In this document: piece by piece, positions 42,540 through 50,905 of the stretch
Numbering within the stretch: position 1 is the first letter of the stretch
How the letters are laid out: each line of letters begins with the position of its first letter
Assembly: GCF_001039355.2 (NCBI RefSeq)
Contig: NW_019775905.1
Coordinates: 37,467 to 88,371 of the forward strand
DNA: 50,905 nucleotides
Direction: 5' to 3'
DNA from: Lingula anatina
Lineage: Eukaryota > Brachiopoda > Lingulata > Lingulida > Lingulidae
The notes under the pieces: generated by a model
Told to the model about the DNA's origin: nothing
What the model saw: the letters and a program-made list of their open reading frames with translations, nothing else
Databases searched by the model: none
Position numbers and translations under genes: made by a program

Positions 42540-44690
42540 AGTTTGTTTTGTAGTTTATTTGCAGGATTGACATTTGATATGAAATGTAATTTTTGTCTTG
42601 GATAACAATATTCTGTATCAAAATAATTTTTGCACGCAGCAAGAATTTTTTAACGAAACTTCTGATCAGAGAAAAAGAAAGAAATGGATGGTGTCGACCC
42701 TGGTTATTAAGTTATATATTATACATTCTTTCTAAATCGTAGTACAGCACTCTATCTGCTCATATCGTTTCAAGGTGTTTTATTTATTGTATATATTTAT
42801 TATTGTGTCAGGAGGAGGAACCCATCAGTTCTCAAACAAAAATACGGCTTGGAGTTCACCTTTGACAAAATATTTTTAATGCAAAAAGTATTTGCTGGAG
42901 TGATGGTTGAAAACAAAAATGATAGTTATCATTATTATAAGGCGATTTTAGGCAGAGTACTGTTTCTGTTCCTTCTAGTTGAAGGTAAAATTTCTCTGTG
43001 GGCAAATCTTCAGTTAGCCACTTAGCTGTGCATTTGAGGATATTTTAAATATTTTGAATTGAATTGAATTCTGAGAAATTTCAAGAAGAAAAATATCTCA
43101 TCTTTATTACATGAAACTTATGAGAGATAAACGGTTACATATATTGAGTGTTAAGTTTGAGAAAAGAAAAGTTGTTAATTTTACTTACAAACACTGTACT
43201 TCAAGTTATAATGCTTTGGGAATTATAGTGTTATGAAAAAGATAAAATTTGTCCACGTGATTGCAGAATTGCCCATGTATTAGAAACGATCCTCTTTTAA
43301 AACGTGGCGTTTGTGACGCATGTTAAGCATTGCATGAGCTCATTTGTGTGTTGTTGGACTTTTTGCCAATATCGCAAAGCAGAAATGTACGTGCTATCCT
43401 GAAAAACTTTATTGTTCATATGCATAAAAATATCTATGTAGGACTGACATTTATCACAACCTTTACATTTTTAATTTCGAAAATTCATCGTGCAATTAAA
43501 ATTGATTGCTTCAGTCGTCGCAAAAAGTTGGGGGGGGGGGGTTAAAGTAACTTTCACTTATGTACTTTGTTCGAAGTGCTTTATTAATTGATATTTCTTT
43601 GGTTGAGAGGTGATTGAGGGGAAAGGTCATATTAGATGCCAGTCCAGCACGTCCTGTTGGGGGTATTTTTGCTTTATTTAAGTGTTTCTTTATCACTGAA
43701 CACCGGAGACCAGAGTAAGGGTATTAGCATTTATGAATTAATGAATCTTAAGTCACCGTTTTTTTTTTTTTTTGCGTAATCTTTTCAGTTTTGTTTGTAT
43801 ATTTTTCTTTTAAGAAATTAAAAAAAAATGTGATGACTAGAATAAGCTTGGAAATGAACCATGTTTTTATGCCGTTCCTGATTCGCATGTGTGCAAATTT
43901 AAGTTTTCGCTCAAACTCGTGTCATACCAATATTAGGATGTAATGAAATGAAAACAAAATAAGGTAAAACACTCGATTCTTAAAAATGACTATTTTTGTC
44001 TACCTTTTTCTGTGCGAGAATCGGCACGACGGCATAGAACAAGGTGTGCGTGTGTGCGAGTGCACGTGAGGGGAAGTCGCCTAGATGTAAGATTATATGC
44101 ATTTTGGAATTTCGATATCATTCACACCACTGAGATTGGACACTTTGCTCCTCAATGGAATTAGTGATCAATTATTAACGTCAACTTTGAACAAAGTTTG
44201 ACAAGTACGATATGATTTCAATTTATCTAACAGTCCTGGTCAATTTTTTAATATGAATTTTGTTTTGGTAAGAATTAAGTCGAAATTCTCTTTTATATAA
44301 ATAAAAAGAATTTGTTGTTTGAGCAGCAATTTCCAAAGTGCATAAAATCCTTCATATGTGTTAGTTAGTCTACTATCTGGTAGACTTCTTGTATTTTTTG
44401 TAAAAGCATAATTTGTTAGAAATTTGACGCTATTGTAATGATTGCTATCAATGTAGAAAAAACGTAACTTCACGTATTTTGTTCTGTATAAAACTTCGTT
44501 GAAATTACTTGGAATTTGTTGAAACAATAAATAAAGAAAATAATGTACAGATATTTGTATGTTGAAATCCTTTTCATTTTTCACCTTCTGTTCCCTTTAG
44601 CTCTATTCGAACTCTCGTTCTCCAGTGCACATGTCTGTTGTCTTACCTGTAGAGCCTCTTGTATTAGTTTACCTTGCTTATTTGAATTTT
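42540..44690. other. AT-rich stretch, no gene recognised
   Basis: Homopolymers at 43529-43540 (G) and 43760-43774 (T). ORFs at 43330-43545 and 44240-44584 have no family features. Confidence 0.5.
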
Positions 44691-44800
44691 TTTTTCCAAA
44701 AGGTAATTTGCTGGGACCCAGGAGCGCCAGGTTTCGAACTTGGGACTTTCTGACTCGGAGGCAAGCGTGTTACCTACTCCTCTAACTGTTCCCACCCACC
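44690..44800 (-). mobile_element. tRNA-like SINE head (candidate)
   Basis: On the minus strand, TTAGAGGAGTAGG resembles a pol III A box. About 40 nt later AGTTCGAAACC resembles a B box. The sequence between (ACACGCTTGCCTCCGAGTC) looks like a tRNA anticodon arm. A poly-T/A tract lies near 44690. Body and tail are not defined, and a decayed tRNA is an alternative. Confidence 0.5.
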
Positions 44801-46094
44801 CTCCTCGAGAAGACTTTCCTCTTATAGTAACCAAAAGGAAATTTCTGTAAAGCCCCTTGAAAAGTATTCAATGATTTCCAAGTGCCCGAGGGGTACCACT
44901 GGGTCAATGAAATTATTGTAGTAACCAAAGTAAACTTCTAATAAAAATCCCAATACTTTAAAGAAATTTTAGAAACGTAAACCAAGGTCGAAGCCCAACC
45001 CCAGGTTGCCGCTGAGCAATACAACCGTCAAAGAAATAAGACTAAGACATTTTGTATACTTGGAAAGTATTTATTCAATTCCAAACAACTACGTATTAAT
45101 TATATTTAAGCATTTTATTGTAAAACTAGCAAGTTTAAGAACAGTTAAATCACTACTTAATCACTTTGAATATCCGTAAGACATGCATGTAAGACAAAGT
45201 TATATCTCAAAGGTGTAACATATACAACAAATGTATTACATTTCACCAATAAACGGTCAACTTAACTACTCGTTTATAGTTTGGTGTTATCAATATCTAC
45301 AAGCATTTCAAAAAATTCAGAACAAATTTGAGAAATTGACAGTAATTAAAGAGATATAAAGCAGTTCATCAATTATTACACAAAATGTGCGTCACTGACT
45401 AATAAGATCAATAACTTGTGGCTATTTCTATATTTACATGATTTATTTTATTTATTATTATCATAGCAAAAAACGTGGAAAAAGGAAAAAATATAGAAAA
45501 TCGCTGTTGGGAAAATATATCAGTAAATTGTTGTAACTTCCAAATAATCTTTCAAAACAGTCACTTTTGTCTTATGAAAAAATGATGATCTCGACGATCA
45601 AAAGTTTCCATATTTGTGCATATTTTATTCGCACGACAACGTAACGCCAAGTCACCACTCGTTACCTTGCTGGTACTTTCGCCCTAAAAGGTTCGGAAAC
45701 ATCGTTATTTTGAATAGTTATAAAATAACCATTATTAGTTACGGTAAATATTTTATCCAAATATTGGTGGATAATAAACCCACCATTTGTTAATCTTTAT
45801 TAACTCAGAAAATTTTCCCAACACATCAAATATTTTTTCCGATTATTAAAAAACAATATCACGTTTCCGAACTTTCTTGGTCGCGTGTATCATAACAATC
45901 TCTCAGGGCCGCTGATTTCATGTGCACTTTTCTCTGACTCATGCAGGTCAGAAAAGTCCCATCGTTTAACTAGAAACAAATCTGTGAAAACGTGTATCTA
46001 GTGAAAAATCAATCTGTGGCCCTGGTAGAGGGTAATCATTATTGTAGTATCATTTAACAAAGGCCACGGCGGCAAACTTGAAGGTCTTACGAGA
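44801..46094. other. AT-rich stretch, no gene recognised
   Basis: I see no coding segment or clear repeat up to the MITE. Confidence 0.5.
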
Positions 46095-46254
46095 CAGGCA
46101 CGTAGCCAGCAATTTCAAAAGGGGGGATCTTTTTCTGAAAAAGTGGACCCTTTTCCATAAAAACTTCATGTACCTAGTTCAAATTTTACCCAGAGTGGAC
46201 CTTTTCCCAGCAAGAGGGGCGGTTCTTTCGAACCCCCCCCTGGCTACGGGCCTG
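46095..46254 (+). mobile_element. MITE family A, copy 3, with perfect TSD
   Basis: 160 bp flanked by CGAGA at 46090-46094 and 46255-46259. Ends are CAGGCACGTAGCCAG and CTGGCTACGGGCCTG. Interior collinear with 10412-10588. Confidence 0.9.
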
Positions 46255-46259
46255 CGAGA

Positions 46260-47570
46260 ATAGAGCACGTTGAAAGGCATAAGGGGCAGATATCTTTACT
46301 TAAATGAACCAAACCTGTATCTGACGATCACGCAGTCTTAAAAATAACATGTTTATAGTACCAATGCTTTATTTTAAAGGTATCGACATGAGGTATCAAC
46401 AGAACGATTAACATTTGTTTGAAGCAGTATTTTGCGCTATCAGTTGTGCCCTATGCCTTGTATGGTTTACATTGTTGGCCAGTGAAGCCACAATTTTTAA
46501 AGCTCCCGTCACACAAAAATCTGTACAGTGTAGCTATAATTCAACTTATATATTCAACGGACTGAAATAGTACAACTGGACTAGTGAAATCGTGCCGAAA
46601 TTAGAAGTTTAATACTTATACAGTGCACCTACTGTCTGTTATGATCGTTTTATTTCGACCTCCAACCGCTTACTATAAATATTTACATGTCAGTAAATAG
46701 GAATTTAAATGGGAGATTCCACAGCATTTTCCCTTTTTGTCTGCTTCTTGTAAATATTCTCCTGGTACGTCTTCAACTGACGATACTTTTTCTACTAACG
46801 AAGTTCGAAATAGTTTTCATTTCCGTATGACGTGATAAGGTGATGTAATGGAGGAAGCACAATGTTGTGGGGGAAACACTGGGGAATGGCCAAACCATTT
46901 TTATGCATGCACGCGTCACAATACATTTGTACTTCTTATAAAATTACAAATAAGTGAACATTAAATCCCTAACACTGATACATTGAAACGTTATACTGAA
47001 TAGGTTGAAACATAAATATTCGTATACTTAGTTTCCAGATCGCCTCGCATCCACTCCCTGATCACGTAAGGTGTAACAACTCTTCCCAGTGAGTAGGTTC
47101 AATTTGCGTTATGGGGGAGGGGCTAAAGCTTTTCTGTCCAACGCTCACCCTTATCTGACGAACAAAACTTAATTAACAATTTACTAAAATCAAAATGTAT
47201 ATATATAGTGCATTTGTGTTAGATATATTTCAAAAACAAACCAGAAGAAAACACCCAAAATGAAATAATATTGTGTAGGTCAATGGCGATTCTAAAATGG
47301 TCCACTGCTTTTATCTGAACAGTTTTCGCCATGTTTGACAAACTGGGCAGTACTTTAACGCCACCTGGAGGAAAATATAATCGTCTCTGTTGCAATAAGT
47401 ACCTACCACATTATGATATCAACATACCGGGGTACTACATGTAGTTGTATATGACATCTACGTCTTTGTATGTCCACACATGAATCTACAGTGTATGTAC
47501 AGGTGTACGTGAGCAAAAATCTAATAAGGTTGGTTTTTAAACGTTGAACCTACATCGGTGTTTCAGTCTA
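46260..47570. other. Non-coding stretch before the satellites
   Basis: No gene recognised. Confidence 0.5.
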
Positions 47571-47574
47571 GAAA

Positions 47575-48430
47575 GAGCAACTTGATTATGATTGAGGTAA
47601 GCTGTTGACTGTGTGTAATTGAAGTGAATTTTTGAGAAAAGTGAAAACTAGACTTAAAAGACTGGCAAATTCCGTAGATAAAAACAGTAAAATGTTAATA
47701 ATAATGACATATCAAGTCCAATGGTTGTGACATTGTACAACCGAAGCTTAACAACTGTAAATCTGAGATAAGCTTATCAGTTGATTGTGTATGATGAAAA
47801 ACTTTTTTGGACAATATATTAAAAAAAAAACAACTGATAATTACATTTAAAAAACTGGCAAATTACATGGCTTACGATAGTTAAAGCATTAATAATTTTG
47901 ACAAATCTAGTCCATTATTTGTGATACTTTTGTACTTGCAATGCTGCTTAACAACAACAGAAATGTGATAAGCTCATCAGTTACACTGTGTGATTACTAA
48001 TGACTGTGTAGTTGTGAACTTTTTAAAAATATATTTCAAAAGAGTGCAAATTACATTAAAAAACTGCCAAATTCAACAGATTAAAATAGTTATACGTTTT
48101 AACATTAAAATAACTCTTCAAGATGTACTGTCATGTTTGTGAAACTTGTAAAACTGTGGCTTCAGTAGCAAATGAAATAAGATAAGCTGATCAGTTAACT
48201 GTATGTAATGAAAGTAATATTTAGGACAACATGTTTGAGAAAACTGATAACAACTTTTAAAAACTGGCAAATTCCATTGATAAAAATAGTTAAAAGTTAA
48301 TGATTTTGACAAATCTAGCCCAAAAGTTTGTGAAATGTATACCACTTAAGTTTAAATAAAAAACATGAAACAAGTTAATCTGCTATGTGTAATTGAAGTG
48401 TTTTTTTTTCACAATTCATTTGAGAAAGGT
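47575..48430 (+). repeat. About 200-bp satellite, four diverged copies
   Basis: ACTGGCAAATT-type landmarks occur at 47661, 47854, 48063 (ACTGCC) and 48263. Each unit also has TTTTGACAAATCTAGTCC and a GATAAGCTTATC-like palindrome followed by AGTTGACTGTGTGTAA. ORFs across it are not genes. Confidence 0.85.
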
Positions 48431-48504
48431 GAAAACTAGAGGGTCAGAGAGGGGATACCGCCTCCAGGTTTTGTACCACCAGCTGGAGTAAGCACATTCT
48501 TATA

Positions 48505-48573
48505 GAAACAAAAAAGGGAAACCACCTACAGTGTTGTGCTTGACATACTTTACAAAATGCGGTAAACAAGAGT
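48505..48573 (+). repeat. Left member of a direct repeat flanking the inner satellite
   Basis: TGTTGTGCTTGACATACTTTACAAAATGC and AAACAAGAG match 49604-49674 with scattered differences. The pair brackets the 130-140-bp array. Confidence 0.7.
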
Positions 48574-48639
48574 TCTCAATTTTTTTAAGAATACATGTGT
48601 TACAATTTATAACAAATTGTGGGGAGAAGTAAAAGTTCA

Positions 48640-49525
48640 AATTCAAGGTTGCAGTAAGAATGAGAATGTAGGACTTCCCATCCAAGTTCAATTGTATATA
48701 TCAGAGCTTGGAAATTTGGAAAGTGCGCTTCATGGCTAAAAGTAGGTAAAAGGTCAAATTCAAGGTCACAGGAATACTGTCAACATATGAGTTCTTATTC
48801 AAGTTCGGTAGTATCTATGGGCATGCCAATTTTGGAGACATAAGGGACAGAAAATTTGCAAAGTTCAGTTCATGGTGAAAAGTAGGTCAAGGGTCAATTT
48901 CAAGGTCACAGATTGCCAGTATATAACTTCCCATTGAAGATCAATATCTCTGCCAGTTTTGGAGTTATAAGGGATGGAAAAGTTGCAAAGTTCAGTTCAT
49001 GGTGAAAAGTAGGTCAAGGGTCAAGTTCAAGGTCACAGTTAGATTGCCAATGTATAACTTCTTATTCAAGTTAAATAGGAACTATGGGTGTATCTCTGCC
49101 AATTTTGGAGATACAGTGATGGAAAACTTGCAAAGTTCAGTTCATTGTGAAAAGTGGGCAAAAGTAAATTTCAAGGTCATACATTGCCAGTATATGACTT
49201 CAATAGTAACTTTGGGCATTTCTCTACTAGTTTTGGAGATATAGGGGGTGGAAGACTTTCAAAATTCAGTTCATGGTGAAAATAAGGTCAAAAGTCAATT
49301 TCAAGGTCACATATTGCCAGTATATTACTTCCTGTTCAAGTTCAATAGTAACTTTGGGCGTATATCTGGCAGTTTTGGAGATATAAGGGACAAAAAGTTG
49401 CAAAGTTCAGTTCAAATTGAAAATTAGGTCAAAGGTCAATCTCAAGTTGACAGATTGCCAGTATATGACTTCCTATTGAAGGTCTATAGTAACTATGGGG
49501 GGTATCTCTGCTAATTTTGGAATTA
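48640..49525 (+). repeat. About 130-140-bp satellite, seven copies, with TCAAGGTCA in most units
   Basis: TCAAGGT landmarks at 48643, 48770, 48900, 49027, 49171, 49301 and a degenerate one at 49442, spaced 127-144 bp. Each unit reads roughly ATTGCCAGTATATNACTTCC, then TTTTGGAGATATAAGGG, GTTGCAAAGTTCAGTTCATG and GTGAAAAGTAGGTCAA. The ORF at 48999-49244 follows the array and is not a gene. Confidence 0.92.
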
Positions 49526-49603
49526 TTTCACATTTTATTTTCTCCAATGAATATTGCGACATTGTACTTTAAATTCTGATATGGCGCAACTCGTATACCA
49601 TAT

Positions 49604-49674
49604 GGAAAACAAAAAAAACAGACACCATCCCTAGTGTTCTGCTTGACAAGCTCTATAAAATGCATTAAACAAGA
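49604..49674 (+). repeat. Right member of the direct repeat flanking the inner satellite
   Basis: Matches 48505-48573: AGTGTTCTGCTTGACAAGCT, AAAATGCATTAAACAAGAG. Confidence 0.7.
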
Positions 49675-49679
49675 GGTTT

Positions 49680-50260
49680 CTAGCATTTATGGTTCCAGGA
49701 TTAGAGTTTTCAGTTCAGAAATCTAATGGCCGCTTCTCCCATAAAAATGCACCGACTGACCCCAAACTCACGAAGATGAAAGATGACCCTAAGGGTAATA
49801 CCTGCCCATAATATTATAGGATAGGTCTGTGTACTTTCAGAAAATCAGCACAAATTTTTTTTAAGAAAACATTTTAAGAAAATTTTGGCCCATTTGACCT
49901 TAAATGGGCATATTTTAAATCTCCACATACCACTTTCAGTCATCCATAGAAATTTTTCCCACAATTCCTTCAGATTGGGAGATATTTAGCATTTCATTTT
50001 GCAAATTTTGGACAAGGGTGAAATGTGACGAACACCACACCTGACCCAAACACCGACAAAGCCCAAAATTCACATGGATCAAGTTGAGATTATATCTGAC
50101 CTACATACAAGAGATGGATACATGGGCTCTTACAGTTTAAGAGGAGAAGCAGTAACAGTGACGTGGTGGCAGAGCACAATGTACAATAAGACTTAGAATG
50201 CACCAAATTACCATCATGAATATAATTAAATATTAACAATTTTGTCAATTATATTTTATT
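49680..50260. other. Spacer between satellite pieces
   Basis: No gene or tandem structure recognised. It may be body sequence of a larger composite repeat. Confidence 0.4.
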
Positions 50261-50261
50261 T

Positions 50262-50400
50262 CTTTTTAATTTTGAAAAAAATGAAGCTTACCAACTGCAA
50301 ATATCTGTGATAAGCTTATCAGTTGACTGAATGTAACTAAGTATAGTTTATTGGCAACTGATATGAGAAGAGTGAAAATTAATGAAAACAAATATTTTAA
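50262..50400 (+). repeat. Isolated copy of the 200-bp satellite
   Basis: Contains GATAAGCTTATCAGTTGACTG and GAGAAGAGTGAAAATTA, matching units at 47.6-48.4 kb. Confidence 0.75.
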
Positions 50401-50489
50401 TAATGCAATATTTCATTCACTCGCAATGAAACATCAAATGTGATGCTTTCTTTCTTTGTGTAGAGGTGGCAAATTATCCAATATTGTGA

Positions 50490-50515
50490 TCTGGAATATA
50501 TATATATATATATAT
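50490..50515 (+). repeat. (TA)n microsatellite
   Basis: A short simple repeat between satellite pieces. Confidence 0.9.
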
Positions 50516-50775
50516 CCATTCAAGACTTCTCCTTACTACCAATACAAGATGCAGATTCCTCCTTGCAATGGGTTTCTGATATCAGCACACCATTTAATGT
50601 CCTAAATCTTGCTAAATACCATTTATTGTACACATGGACAAGACACAGTACGTGTTGCTTTTGCTACTGCCTGATATTCTTATTATATAGGAATTATCCA
50701 TGACCAGACAAGAAGTGTGAGTTCTCCTAGAAGCCACCACGCTGTATGTAAAGGGTCACCTGGAAAAAGAACAAT

Positions 50776-50905
50776 ATATAATTTGAAAAAAGTGAAAATT
50801 AAATTATAAAAAGTGACTAATTTAACAAGCTAAAATACTTAAACATTAATAATTTTGATAAAGTTAAGCTTAATAGTTGACTGTGTCTAATGAAAAGGAT
50901 TTTTT
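50776..50905 (+). repeat. Further partial copy of the 200-bp satellite, reaching the window edge
   Basis: AAAAAGTGAAAATTAA, ATTAATAATTTTGATAAAGT and TTAATAGTTGACTGTGTCTAA recur in the same order as in the main array. Confidence 0.7.

Noticed and set aside
48999-49244. 81-aa ORF in the satellite
   Set aside because: The frame follows the repeat unit and is not kept across units.

Overview
The window is eukaryotic nuclear DNA. It has AT-rich non-coding sequence, GT-AG introns with branch points and polypyrimidine tracts, long microsatellites, and many short transposon-derived repeats. Gene content and repeat style suggest a marine invertebrate, plausibly a mollusc or another lophotrochozoan, but nothing in the sequence settles the species. 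Two genes can be read exon by exon with confidence.

Layout. (1) 1-10.96 kb, plus strand: the 3' portion of a SID-1/SIDT-family membrane protein, with nine firmly supported exons and one probable 60-nt cassette exon. The start of the gene lies off the left edge. (2) 10.97-18.53 kb: the spacer between two convergent genes. It appears twice (11093-14614 and 14616-18526) around a single N. The arrangement looks like two heterozygous contig ends that overlap but were never merged, so the copies are probably alleles. They differ by two small transposon insertions. (3) 18.6-24.5 kb, minus strand: a complete seven-exon Cut8/Sts1-type nuclear-proteasome tethering factor of 313 aa, with an E2F-like site and a CCAAT box upstream. 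(4) 24.9-34.6 kb: repeat-rich DNA holding short inverted-repeat elements, GC-rich tandem arrays, a second N flanked by a duplicated 104 bp, a 104-aa ORF of unknown nature, a hairpin minisatellite, a LINE reverse-transcriptase fragment, a possible terminal exon and a 134-bp perfect-looking foldback. (5) 36.8-37.2 kb: tandem 160-bp modules with CCAAT and TATA motifs that end in a splice-donor-like site. (6) 37.8-46.3 kb: more DNA-transposon fragments, a minus-strand LINE remnant, a diverged second copy of blocks from the 25-30 kb region that includes two exon-like pieces, and a tRNA-like SINE head. (7) 47.6-50.9 kb: two interleaved satellites, one of about 200 bp carrying a GATAAGCTTATC palindrome and one of about 130-140 bp carrying nuclear-receptor half-sites.

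The two solid genes are unrelated in function: one handles nucleic acid or lipid at membranes, the other controls proteasome localisation. They converge tail to tail. No RNA gene, CRISPR array or bacterial-type operon is visible.
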